Shown piece after piece: positions 1-8,570 of a DNA stretch of 64,000 bases. Position 1 is the first letter of the stretch, and each line of letters starts with the position of its first letter. A program made the translations under genes and the position numbers. The stretch is taken from assembly GCA_039801085.1 (NCBI GenBank), contig JBDRTY010000005.1, positions 1 to 64,000 on the forward strand, in the 5' to 3' direction. This stretch comes from a candidate division WOR-3 bacterium (GTDB lineage: Bacteria > Hydrothermota > Tepidihabitantia > Tepidihabitantales > Tepidihabitantaceae). The notes under the pieces are model-generated. The model did no database searches. It worked only from the letters and a program-made list of their open reading frames with translations, and was not told the DNA's origin.

Positions 1-2180
1 ATCAGGGGGTCGGCAATCCGGATTCTGCCCGAGACCGAGCTTGCCCCCACCTCGCCGTAGTTCTTTACCCAGGTCGGCAGGTTGATAATCTCACCCGGGT
101 TGATGATGCCATCACCATTGCCGCCGGAGTCATCAATAATGCTGCGGAGATAGACCACATAAGGGTAATTGGGGGCAATGGTAACTGCACTGCCAAGATA
201 GGGGAGGAGGTTCCGGCCGGTGACCGTGACATAAAGCGAGTCTCCCGGCAGAACGGTCTGGAGGTTGAAATTGATCTGTCCGGAGGCATCAGTATGGCCG
301 ACATAATAAACGGTCGTGTCCTGTCTTGACATCACACACACCTGGGCATTGGCAACCGGACCGGTGCCATCGGTGACAGTGACAGTAAAAGGAAATGAGC
401 CGATGATCACCGTTTGTGGATGAGAAACGGTCAGCGGTCGTGGTGTCGCTGACCAGATATTCAGTTCCGGGTCGCCGAAACTGTTGAACATATAAAGCTC
501 TTCCTCAGAAACCTCGTCGGGCAGCGGATAGGCGAGAAGCATGAACAGCTTGCCCCACTGGGTACACTGGACAAAGGTATAGGCAAGGCTGTCAACATAG
601 GACATGAAGGTGCCGGCAGCGAGCGAGTCGTTGTAACCGGAATAGCTCACCTCGGATGCGCCGAAATAACCGATCCCACCCTTCTCCGCGCCCGCCTTGA
701 GCCAGGCTTCGGCATGGCAGTCTGAAGCCTCATCAAAATTGCCGGACAGACAGGTGGGGGCAATCACCATCGGCGTCATTCTGCCGTTGTTCAATGCATA
801 GACATTGGAGTTCGTCCAGGAGGGGCTGACATTTGCCCAGGCGTCGTTGGCACCATGGCCCCGGTAGAGCATCCAGGCTCTGCCCTGATTGAGTGAATCG
901 GTGAGCCGCTGGGCGGTGTTCAGCCCCCAGCGCTCGAACAGGGTATCAAACTGGGTGAACGGTCTGCCCAGCACATAATTCCGGATCCGGATTACGACGG
1001 TCCAGAAACGGGTAGGCTGACCGCTTTCATAGCCGGCAAGGGCACAGACCCGCTTGAACCACTCGGTATTAGCAAGGTAGGGCTCCATTTCATAGCGGTA
1101 GAGCTTATTCATTACCGCCCGGGCTTCGTCAATGGTCCGGACACAGACCCGGGCAATCATCAGGTCGGCAAGGAGGTCGCTGCCTTCGTGGAGTGAATAG
1201 TATAGATCAGAGGCATCGGTTTGACCGGGCCAGTGGCAGCATTTCACGAACTCCGGGGCGTCACCGACGAGCAGCACATAGTCCGGCGGCTTGGGCCAGG
1301 TGAGATAGGCGTTGTGGATGTAGTTGTAGATCAGGGCGGTGTCATTGCCACCAAGCTGGGAGGTGGTGACCACCCTGGTCTCCCAGCCCTTGCGTTTTTT
1401 CCACTCAGCAAACGGCGTTACCGCACTGGCAAACTGATCATTGACAATGATCAGATAACTTCCATCTTCGGCGCGCTGGGGTGGGGCGACAAAACGGTAA
1501 TTGGCAATGAACGACCGGTAAAGCGGTTCAAACGCCCGGGAGATTTTCGGCTGGCGGTGTATTTTGGGGTTGATGCCGGATCGGTTCTGCTGGTAGTTGA
1601 GTACCACCCGGATACGGCGGGAGACCCGGAGTTCGCCGGTGACCGGGTTGAAGCGCAAAGGCTGAATTACCAGCTGGACGAGCCGGAAGTCACGCATGAT
1701 CATCGGTGCACTGCTGCGTGCCGGTGCCTCCGGATAAAATTCATGCCGGGCGTAGCGGGCTTCATCAATGACAAACGGTGGCGTTGGACTGTTTTCTGCC
1801 AGCGGCGGCTGAGCCGGATAGATGCGGAATCCGGACAGGGTAATGGCATCCTCTTCGAGAACCTGGACATCGATATCGGCGAAGTCCGGCACCGCAATAA
1901 ACCGGGCGACTACCGGCAGTTCCGGAGCGCCGGTCTGGCTCATCCTGCCGGCGGCAGGGATGTTGAGCCGCAGGCGCTGGAACCGGCCTGCCGGCGTAAC
2001 CGTATCTTCGACATAAAAACCGGAAAGATTAAGTTCAACGATGGTGTGCTGCTGATCAGAAGACAGCACCTCAAACTGCGATGGTGTCTCATCGGCGCTG
2101 GTTTGCAGGCCAATCCAGCGTGGTGTGCCGGTCAGAAATGCCGGCAGGATAAAAATTAGCGTCAGTAATGCTTTTTTCAT
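1..2180 (-). CDS. Gingipain-like C25 cysteine peptidase, 3' end cut by window edge
   Basis: Secreted cysteine protease; the frame is open from an ATG at 2180 to the left edge (about 726 residues visible). It opens with a signal peptide (MKKALLTLIFILPAF), followed by a propeptide-like region. The C25 catalytic pair is visible: His442 in RGHGAND and Cys477 in APTCLSGNF, 35 residues apart. After about residue 530 come Ig-like segments and the start of a CARDB-type module (GDGIINPGE), where the window ends. An AAGGAG site precedes the start. Only 12 nt separate it from the upstream dehydrogenase gene, so the two are probably co-transcribed. A C-terminal sorting domain is expected by family but lies outside the window. 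Family call is firm; substrate is unknown. Confidence 0.85.
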   Translation of the reverse strand, partial: MKKALLTLIFILPAFLTGTPRWIGLQTSADETPSQFEVLSSDQQHTIVELNLSGFYVEDTVTPAGRFQRLRLNIPAAGRMSQTGAPELPVVARFIAVPDFADIDVQVLEEDAITLSGFRIYPAQPPLAENSPTPPFVIDEARYARHEFYPEAPARSSAPMIMRDFRLVQLVIQPLRFNPVTGELRVSRRIRVVLNYQQNRSGINPKIHRQPKISRAFEPLYRSFIANYRFVAPPQRAEDGSYLIIVNDQFASAVTPFAEWKKRKGWETRVVTTSQLGGNDTALIYNYIHNAYLTWPKPPDYVLLVGDAPEFVKCCHWPGQTDASDLYYSLHEGSDLLADLMIARVCVRTIDEARAVMNKLYRYEMEPYLANTEWFKRVCALAGYESGQPTRFWTVVIRIRNYVLGRPFTQFDTLFERWGLNTAQRLTDSLNQGRAWMLYRGHGANDAWANVSPSWTNSNVYALNNGRMTPMVIAPTCLSGNFDEASDCHAEAWLKAGAEKGGIGYFGASEVSYSGYNDSLAAGTFMSYVDSLAYTFVQCTQWGKLFMLLAYPLPDEVSEEELYMFNSFGDPELNIWSATPRPLTVSHPQTVIIGSFPFTVTVTDGTGPVANAQVCVMSRQDTTVYYVGHTDASGQINFNLQTVLPGDSLYVTVTGRNLLPYLGSAVTIAPNYPYVVYLRSIIDDSGGNGDGIINPGEIINLPTWVKNYGEVGASSVSGRIRIADPL

Positions 2181-2192
2181 GCCATTCTCCTT

Positions 2193-3317
2193 TTAAACCT
2201 TGTATGCTCGGACGGTTAAATTAAGTCCCCGGCGCCGGAGTTCGGTGATAAATCTGCCCGCCGGCACCGCCTTTTCACCCGGCTGGACACCGCAGACAGG
2301 AATCTGATTGCGCGCCAGCATCAGCCCGACAACTGCGGCGGAAAAGCCGGTGGTGCGCATCATTGCGGTCAGACCGGTTTTTTTGTCTGCATAATCAACC
2401 AGCTGATAACGCAGCAGCCGGCGGCTGCCATTTTTTATCCCTGTAACTTCAATCCGCAGCAGGACCACATCATCGGTTTCCCAGCCCAGCACCTTTTCCA
2501 GGGCGCAGGCAAGTTCGGCACGGGGCAGACGGCGCCAGTTGCCGACCGCGCTTTTCATGATCAGCTCGAACATCAGCCGGTGTCCCGGATAACGGATGGT
2601 TTTATAGTCCAGCTCCCTGATTTTCCCCTGGAAGGTTTCGGGCAGAGTTGAGGCGCCCCCGGAGGTGTGAAAGGCTTCCAGCCGGCCGAAGGGCGGCGGG
2701 AAGATAACCGTCTCCGGTTCAGTCAGCGCCTTTACCTGCTGAATTTTCCCATTCCGGAGCACCAGGCACGGTTCGGCATACTCGTTGAGCAGACCCTGAG
2801 CAGAAAAGACCAGTTTATAGAAGAGCGGGGGCTGGGGTTTTACCGGCAGGCCGCCAACCCGGATTTTGACCTCTTCGGTCCGGTCGAACCGGGAGACCGC
2901 ATCCGCGACCAGAATGTTGGTCATCCCCGGTGCCAGTCCGCAGTCCGGAATAATCGTGCAGCCGACAGTCTGTGCCTGCTGGTCCAGCGCCAGCTGTCGC
3001 CGCACTATGGAGTTGTTACCGCCGAGATCACAGAAATTGGTGCCGGTGGCGATTGCCATCCGGGTGAGTCTTAGGTTGTAATTATAAGGAACACAGCTGA
3101 TCGCTGCCTGACAGCGGGCAAGCAGCTTTTTCAGTTCATGTGCGGTCGCCTCGGCATGGACCGGGATGAGCCGGCTGCTTTTGAGAAACCGTCGCAGCCG
3201 GTTCAGCGGCCGCGGCTGGCGGTCAACAACATAAACCTTTTCCACATCGGGCTGGCGGACCAGATCAAAGCTGACCGCCTGTGCCATCTGTCCGGCACCG
3301 AAAATCAGCAGTTCCAT
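2193..3317 (-). CDS. Saccharopine dehydrogenase-family NAD(P)-dependent oxidoreductase
   Basis: 374 aa cytoplasmic oxidoreductase. The N-terminal Rossmann fold is evident from MELLIFGAGQMAQA and a following acidic strand end (VYVVDR). The central segment PDCGLAPGMTN is typical of the saccharopine / lysine 6-dehydrogenase family. The family acts on lysine-derived or related amino acids, and the exact substrate cannot be read from sequence. A GGAGG site sits 5 nt before the ATG. A promoter at 3379-3406 gives a leader of about 55 nt. It is the first gene of a two-gene unit with the C25 peptidase. Confidence 0.8.
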   Translation of the reverse strand: MELLIFGAGQMAQAVSFDLVRQPDVEKVYVVDRQPRPLNRLRRFLKSSRLIPVHAEATAHELKKLLARCQAAISCVPYNYNLRLTRMAIATGTNFCDLGGNNSIVRRQLALDQQAQTVGCTIIPDCGLAPGMTNILVADAVSRFDRTEEVKIRVGGLPVKPQPPLFYKLVFSAQGLLNEYAEPCLVLRNGKIQQVKALTEPETVIFPPPFGRLEAFHTSGGASTLPETFQGKIRELDYKTIRYPGHRLMFELIMKSAVGNWRRLPRAELACALEKVLGWETDDVVLLRIEVTGIKNGSRRLLRYQLVDYADKKTGLTAMMRTTGFSAAVVGLMLARNQIPVCGVQPGEKAVPAGRFITELRRRGLNLTVRAYKV

Positions 3318-3378
3318 TTTTCCTCCTATGTCAGCAGCGGTGCTGACCGGCAGTTCTGTCCCGACTGTTTATCAAGTT

Positions 3379-3406
3379 AATTTAACAACCAGTCCCTGAC
3401 AGTCAA
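3379..3406 (-). promoter_or_regulatory. Promoter of saccharopine dehydrogenase-family gene
   Basis: Reading the minus strand, a -35 TTGACT (3406-3401) and a -10 TAAATT (3384-3379) are separated by 16 bp. It is back to back with the pyr-operon promoter, the two -35 boxes lying 10 bp apart. Confidence 0.6.
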
Positions 3407-3416
3407 ACAAATTTTC

Positions 3417-3444
3417 TTGACTTTATCCTGCCGGCAGTGATAAT
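3417..3444 (+). promoter_or_regulatory. Promoter of pyr operon (leaderless)
   Basis: -35 TTGACT (3417-3422), 16-bp spacer, -10 GATAAT (3439-3444). Only 8 nt lie between the -10 box and the ATG at 3453, so the transcript should begin at or next to the start codon. No Shine-Dalgarno site and no room for a PyrR-type attenuator. Confidence 0.6.
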
Positions 3445-3452
3445 CAGGCAGA

Positions 3453-3686
3453 ATGAAGAAACAGGATGTCCGACCCCAGAAAGCGGTCAAAGTTAAAACC
3501 GCGGTCAAGACACCCGCCGGACCCCAGCTGGCGTTCAAGCGGAAAAATTACATTCTCCTTGGCGCCGGGCTGTTGACAATTATTGCCGGCTTTATCAGCC
3601 TCAGCGCCGGGTCCATCACCCTTGCCCCAATCCTGCTGGTAGCGGGCTACTGTGTCCTGATTCCCCTTGCCCTGCTTTTGAAATGA
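3453..3686 (+). CDS. Small two-helix membrane protein (DUF3098-like)
   Basis: 77 aa. A basic N-terminal tail of about 30 residues is followed by two hydrophobic helices (roughly residues 33-53 and 57-76), with a KRKNYILLGAGLL entry that resembles DUF3098 proteins. Function unknown. It is the first gene of the pyrimidine operon, overlapping pyrR by the 4-bp ATGA. Its start is leaderless: the -10 box ends 8 nt upstream. Confidence 0.6.
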   Translation: MKKQDVRPQKAVKVKTAVKTPAGPQLAFKRKNYILLGAGLLTIIAGFISLSAGSITLAPILLVAGYCVLIPLALLLK

Positions 3687-4228
3687 AACAGCGCCTGCTG
3701 TCAGCAGACGAGCTTGACCGGCTGATCCGGGAGCTGAGTCAGCAGGTTGCTGCCCGCAATACCGATATTGACCGGCTGGCGCTGATCGGGATTCAGCGCC
3801 GGGGGGTGCCGCTTGCCCGACGGATCGCCCGGGAACTGAAGCGGCTGACTGGCACCGAACCGCCAGTGGGCTCAATTGACATTACCCTCTATCGCGACGA
3901 CCTCCAGCTCGTTGCCGAGACACCGCTGGTGCGCGGTTCCAGCATCGGTTTTGATATCAACGGCAAACGGGTGGTGCTGGTGGATGATGTGCTCTTCACC
4001 GGCAGGACGGTCCGGGCGGCGCTGACCGAACTGCTCGATTTCGGCCGGCCGGAGACGGTTCAGCTGCTGGTGCTGGTGGATCGGGGATACCGGGAGCTGC
4101 CAATCCAGCCCGATTTTGCCGGACTGAAGGTGGAGACCGGACGGGATGATCTGGTGGATGTCTATCTCACCGAAACCGACGGCCGGGATGAGGTGGTGCT
4201 GACGCGCCGGAAAGGGGAAACCGCTTGA
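3683..4228 (+). CDS. pyrR: PyrR bifunctional pyr regulator / uracil phosphoribosyltransferase
   Basis: 181 aa, full family length. The PRPP-binding loop is clear (VVLVDDVLFTGRTVRAAL), as is the N-terminal phosphoribosyltransferase region (IGIQRRGVPLARRI). In Gram-positive relatives PyrR binds attenuator RNA in response to UMP and also converts uracil plus PRPP to UMP. No leader attenuator is visible in front of this operon, so either the enzymatic role dominates or its RNA target lies elsewhere. It overlaps the preceding gene (ATGA) and pyrB (TTGA) by 4 bp each. Confidence 0.92.
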   Translation: MKQRLLSADELDRLIRELSQQVAARNTDIDRLALIGIQRRGVPLARRIARELKRLTGTEPPVGSIDITLYRDDLQLVAETPLVRGSSIGFDINGKRVVLVDDVLFTGRTVRAALTELLDFGRPETVQLLVLVDRGYRELPIQPDFAGLKVETGRDDLVDVYLTETDGRDEVVLTRRKGETA

Positions 4229-5202
4229 AAGCCCAGCGGGTAAAGGCAAACCCGGCGACCGGCGGGTTGAAGCATCTCCTGGGGATTGCGGAGCTGGACC
4301 GGGAGGAGATTCTGACCATTCTGGAGCAGGCGAAGAAATTCCGCGAGGTGCTGGACCGGCCGATTCCGATTGTGCCGGCACTGCGCGGCAAGACAATTGT
4401 CAACCTTTTCTTTGAGCCCTCAACCCGGACGGTAACCTCGTTTACTCTGGCTGCCACCCGGCTTTCGGCACAGTGCCTCAACTTCTCGGTTGCCGCCTCT
4501 TCGGCGAAAAAGGGTGAAAGCCTGCTGGACACGGTGGAGAACATTGAGGCGATGCGGGTGGACGGAGTGGTGGTCCGGCATCAGGCTGCCGGTGTGCCCC
4601 ATTTTCTGGCGCAGCGGGTGAACTGTTTTGTGGTCAATGCCGGTGACGGCTGTCATGAGCATCCGACCCAGGCGCTGCTTGATGCCTATACGCTGCTGGA
4701 GCGGTTCGGTTCCCTCGAAGGAAAGAAGGTGCTCATCGTCGGCGACATTGCCCATTCCCGTGTTGCCCGCTCCAATATCATCTGTCTCAACCGGCTGAGG
4801 GCAAAGGTGGCGGTGTGCGGTCCGCCGACTCTGATCCCGACCGATATTGCGGAAATGGGGTGTGAGGTGTTTTTCCGGCTGGACCGGATTCTCTATGAGG
4901 TGGATGTGGTCCATATGCTCCGGCTGCAGGTGGAGCGGATGAGCGCCAATTTCATCCCCAGCCTGCGTGAGTACCGGCAGTTTTACGGTCTGACCCGGGA
5001 GCGGCTGATGAAACTCAGTCCGGAGACGGTGATCATCCATCCCGGTCCGGTGAACTGGGGGGTGGAGATGGACTATGATGTCCGGGAGCTGCCCCAGACC
5101 CTGATTCTGAATCAGGTCAAGAACGGGGTGGCGGTGCGGATGGCGGTGCTTTATCTTCTGGCAGCGAGCCGGGGTCTGCTGAACGGTGAGGGTAATGAAT
5201 AA
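4225..5202 (+). CDS. pyrB: Aspartate carbamoyltransferase catalytic subunit
   Basis: 325 aa enzyme that condenses carbamoyl phosphate and aspartate in de novo pyrimidine synthesis. The carbamoyl-phosphate loop FEPSTRTVTSF, the HPTQALLD motif, and HMLRLQVERM are present. The HPGP motif reads HPGPVNWGVEM, with Trp where Arg is usual in many homologues. The start is TTG at 4225, overlapping the pyrR stop by 4 bp, which indicates translational coupling. No pyrI regulatory subunit gene is next to it. Confidence 0.95.
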   Translation: MKAQRVKANPATGGLKHLLGIAELDREEILTILEQAKKFREVLDRPIPIVPALRGKTIVNLFFEPSTRTVTSFTLAATRLSAQCLNFSVAASSAKKGESLLDTVENIEAMRVDGVVVRHQAAGVPHFLAQRVNCFVVNAGDGCHEHPTQALLDAYTLLERFGSLEGKKVLIVGDIAHSRVARSNIICLNRLRAKVAVCGPPTLIPTDIAEMGCEVFFRLDRILYEVDVVHMLRLQVERMSANFIPSLREYRQFYGLTRERLMKLSPETVIIHPGPVNWGVEMDYDVRELPQTLILNQVKNGVAVRMAVLYLLAASRGLLNGEGNE

Positions 5203-6484
5203 AATTCTCTTTGCCGGCGGGAGTATCATTGATCCCCAGTCGGGCAAAATCCGCCGGGCGGATGTGCTGGTGGAAAACGGAGCCATCCGGGAGGTCGGGA
5301 CAAAGGTCCGCGGTGACGGCGCACGGGTGATCGACTGCAGAAACCGTTATCTCGCGCCCGGGTTCATTGACCTCCACTGCCATCTCCGGGAGCCGGGCGA
5401 GGAGATTAAGGAGACGATCGCCTCGGGCTGCTGGTCGGCATTTGCCTCCGGGTTCACCCAGATCTGTCCCATGCCCAATACCACGCCGGCGATTGACTCC
5501 GAGGCGCTGGTCCGGTTTGAACAGGAGGCGGCTACAGCGGCAAAGGCGGCGCGGATCATTCCGGTTGGCGCCATGACCAAGAACCGTCAGGGCCGGGAAC
5601 TGGCAGAGCTCGGCTCAATGGCTCAGGCCGGGGCACGGGCGGTTTCGGATGATGGCAGCTGGGTCAGCGATGCCGGGCTGATGCGCCGGGTCATGGAGTA
5701 TGCGACCAGCTTCAATCTCCTGGTCATGAGCCACTGCGAGGTGCCGGAGCTGACAGCCGGACCGGCAGATGAGGGCGGTGTGGCAACCCGGCTCGGATTA
5801 AGAGGTGCGCCCGGACAGGCGGAGGCGATTGCGGCGATGCGGGACATCATGCTTGCGGAGCTGACCGGTGCCCGGCTGCATATCTGCCATGTCTCGAGCC
5901 GGCAGACGGTGGAGGTGCTGCGCTGGGGCAAGGCGCGGGGAGTGGCGATAACCGCCGAGACCTGCCCCCACTACTTCACCCTGACAAGCGAGGCGCTTGA
6001 GGGTTATGACCCGAACCTGCGGGTCAACCCGCCGCTGCGCAGTGAGGCGGACCGGAAGGCGATTGTCAAGGGACTCAGGGACGGAACGATTGACTGCATC
6101 GCCACTGATCATGCGCCCCACAGCGCCGAGGAGAAGGAGCGGGAGTTTGAGTCGGCAGCGCCCGGTATCATCGGGTTTGAGACCGCCTTCAGCCTCGCCT
6201 ATGAAACACTGGTGCTGAAACGGGTGCTGACTCTGCCGGAACTGATCGCCCGGCTGACCGTGGTGCCGGCAACCATTCTTGGAATTGAACCGCCGGTGAT
6301 CAAACCCGGGGTGGAGGCGAATCTGGTGGTGATTGATACCGAACTCAAATGGGAGCTGACCCGGGCAAGGATTTACTCCCGGTCATACAACACACCGTTT
6401 CTGGGCAGGATGATGCGGGGCAGGGTGGTGGCGACTCTGCTGGGCGCAAACAGTTATTTTGATCCTGAATTCCTGAAAGTTTAG
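5195..6484 (+). CDS. pyrC: Dihydroorotase
   Basis: About 429 aa amidohydrolase that cyclises carbamoyl aspartate to dihydroorotate. Class I motifs are visible: DLHCHLREPG (metal-binding HxH), PMPNTTPAID, MSHCEVPEL, HICHVSS, TCPHYFTLT and DCIATDHAPHS with the catalytic Asp. ATG at 5195 is preferred; an in-frame GTG at 5186 is an alternative. Either overlaps the end of pyrB. Third pyr gene of the operon. Confidence 0.93.
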   Translation: MNKILFAGGSIIDPQSGKIRRADVLVENGAIREVGTKVRGDGARVIDCRNRYLAPGFIDLHCHLREPGEEIKETIASGCWSAFASGFTQICPMPNTTPAIDSEALVRFEQEAATAAKAARIIPVGAMTKNRQGRELAELGSMAQAGARAVSDDGSWVSDAGLMRRVMEYATSFNLLVMSHCEVPELTAGPADEGGVATRLGLRGAPGQAEAIAAMRDIMLAELTGARLHICHVSSRQTVEVLRWGKARGVAITAETCPHYFTLTSEALEGYDPNLRVNPPLRSEADRKAIVKGLRDGTIDCIATDHAPHSAEEKEREFESAAPGIIGFETAFSLAYETLVLKRVLTLPELIARLTVVPATILGIEPPVIKPGVEANLVVIDTELKWELTRARIYSRSYNTPFLGRMMRGRVVATLLGANSYFDPEFLKV

Positions 6485-6485
6485 C

Positions 6486-8570
6486 TTGGTTCTGCTTTTT
6501 CTCGCCCTGCTTTTGGCAGGTGGTAATGAGCCCGAATCGCTGCCGGAGATCCGGGTGCACCGCACTACCACACCGCCGGTGATTGACGGTGTGCTGGAGG
6601 AGGTCTGGTCCGGGGCGGACTCGGCAACCGGCTTTATTCAGCAGATTCCGGAGAATGGCAGACCGGCGTCAGACCCGACGACGGTATATCTCCTCCAGGA
6701 TGAGAAAAACCTCTACATTGCCTTCCGCTGCCCTGTCAGTGACTTCACCCGGGTGAACGACCGGCTGAGTGAGGAGCCGGACGGGGTCCGGGTGCTGATT
6801 GATCCCTTTGACGACAATGTCAGCGCCTACTGCTTCATTGTGGGATTTAACGGGGTGGAGACTGATTACCGGATCACCGGTGATGGCGCCAGTTATGAGA
6901 ACTGGGACGGGGTCTGGCGCTCGGCGGTGAAACGGCATGACTGGGGTTATGCAATTGAGCTGGCAATTCCCTTCAAGACCCTGCGTTATCCGCCGGCGCG
7001 GACCGAATGGGGGATTGACTTTGCCCGCTACTTTGTCCGGCGGGGTGAGCGGTCCTTCTGGTCCCGGCATGAGATTACCGGATTCCGGGTCTCGCGCATG
7101 GGCCGGCTTACCGGAATTCAGCCCGCATCCCGGCGCCTGGGGCTGGAGCTTTATCCGGTCGGACTGCTCCGGCAGGAGAAGTCGGGGAGTGATGCTGCCG
7201 GCTGGCGCGATCTGCTCCGGGCTGAAGCCGGACTGGATTTAGCCTATGCGCCCACACCGAGTGGCAATCTGCAGGTTACTCTCCTGCCCGATTTTGCCCA
7301 GATTGAGGCTGATCCCTATCAGGTGAATCTGTCCCGTTATGAACTCTGGCTTGCCGAGCGCCGGCCATTTTTCATAGAGGCGGTTGAGACATTTGGCGGT
7401 TCCTCCCAGCCGGTTAAAATCTTCTATTCCCGGCGGATCGGCCGACCCCTGCCCGATGGCCGGGTGGTGCCGATTTTAGCCGGAATGAAGTGGACCGACC
7501 GGCTCGGCCGGAGCCAGCTTGGGGTTCTCGGAGCGCTCACCGGTGAACTGGGCAGCGAACCGCAGAGCTTCTATTCGGTGCTGGCAGCCCGGCATCAAAT
7601 CCTTGCCAACTCCGAGCTCGGTCTGCTTTATGCAGGCAAGGACAACCGCCAGCTGTCCAATCACGGCCTGGCGCTGGACGGCATCTGGCGCCACCGCACG
7701 CTCACGAGCCGGCTGTTTGTCTGCGGTGCCCAGTATGGTGACAGCCTGGACTATGCCTTCAGTCTGGACGGCAGTTATCAGTCCGACCGTTTGAGCGGTG
7801 AGCTGATTCTCCGTCAGATTCAGCCCGAGTTCAACTTGAACGGTCCGGGCTATACCACCTGGCGCGGACAGTACGGCACATTTTACTTCGGTCCTACCGT
7901 TTACAACCGCGGCGGATTGCGCTACGGTGCGCTCCTGCCCGGAATCGAAATCAGCCGGGAGTGGGACTATCCGGCCGGGATTTTTGACCGGCGGGTCTTT
8001 GTCAATCTTACCGGAATGACCCGTTCCCAGCAGCATATAACCGCCTGGACCGGCTGGGGCGAGCAGTGGGCGCTTGAGCGCCGGTTTCCCGCAGTTTATG
8101 CGGGCATCTACTATGCCACCGACGCCACCCGTCCCTTTTCCGCCAGCCTTTACTGCAATTACGAAACCAGGTCTGCCAACTACCGCCGGCTGATGATCGC
8201 ACCGGTGGCACAGCTGGAGCTGACACTCCAGGGCAGGCTCGGCGACCGGCTCTCGGTCTGGTATACCCACAGCACGACGATTGAAGCCGATTCACTCGGA
8301 CAGGTGCGCCGGCAGGACCTGACAAGTGTGCTCCGGCCCGGGCTGGAATACAGCTTCTCGCCCAAGGCATCGGCACGGCTGTCCTGGGAGGCGGTAACAG
8401 GCTACGCCCCGGAAGCGGAGCGTCAGTATCTCCGGCACGGGCTGTTCGGACTTTACTCCTGGACCTTTGCCCCGCGCAGCACCTTCTACTTTGCCACCAA
8501 CTGGGTTCTTGACAAGGGCAATACCAGCGCCATCTTCGTTGCCAAGGTAAGGTATCTGTTCAATATTTAG
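6486..8570 (+). CDS. DUF5916-type outer-membrane protein with CBM9-like domain
   Basis: 694 aa. The TTG start lies one base after the pyrC stop and is followed by a short hydrophobic signal (VLLFLALLLAGG). Residues about 25-200 form a CBM9-like module (TPPVIDGVLEEVWSGA, ENWDGVWRSAV). The rest has alternating aromatic beta strands consistent with a barrel, ending in an aromatic-rich strand (YLFNI). Members of this family are predicted outer-membrane proteins of unknown function. Its place behind pyrC is probably incidental read-through. It converges on the PIF1 gene with an 11-bp overlap. Confidence 0.75.
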   Translation: MVLLFLALLLAGGNEPESLPEIRVHRTTTPPVIDGVLEEVWSGADSATGFIQQIPENGRPASDPTTVYLLQDEKNLYIAFRCPVSDFTRVNDRLSEEPDGVRVLIDPFDDNVSAYCFIVGFNGVETDYRITGDGASYENWDGVWRSAVKRHDWGYAIELAIPFKTLRYPPARTEWGIDFARYFVRRGERSFWSRHEITGFRVSRMGRLTGIQPASRRLGLELYPVGLLRQEKSGSDAAGWRDLLRAEAGLDLAYAPTPSGNLQVTLLPDFAQIEADPYQVNLSRYELWLAERRPFFIEAVETFGGSSQPVKIFYSRRIGRPLPDGRVVPILAGMKWTDRLGRSQLGVLGALTGELGSEPQSFYSVLAARHQILANSELGLLYAGKDNRQLSNHGLALDGIWRHRTLTSRLFVCGAQYGDSLDYAFSLDGSYQSDRLSGELILRQIQPEFNLNGPGYTTWRGQYGTFYFGPTVYNRGGLRYGALLPGIEISREWDYPAGIFDRRVFVNLTGMTRSQQHITAWTGWGEQWALERRFPAVYAGIYYATDATRPFSASLYCNYETRSANYRRLMIAPVAQLELTLQGRLGDRLSVWYTHSTTIEADSLGQVRRQDLTSVLRPGLEYSFSPKASARLSWEAVTGYAPEAERQYLRHGLFGLYSWTFAPRSTFYFATNWVLDKGNTSAIFVAKVRYLFNI

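Noticed and set aside
1221-2159. 312-codon plus-strand frame
   Set aside because: It lies opposite the C25 peptidase, whose signal peptide and catalytic motifs read cleanly on the minus strand.
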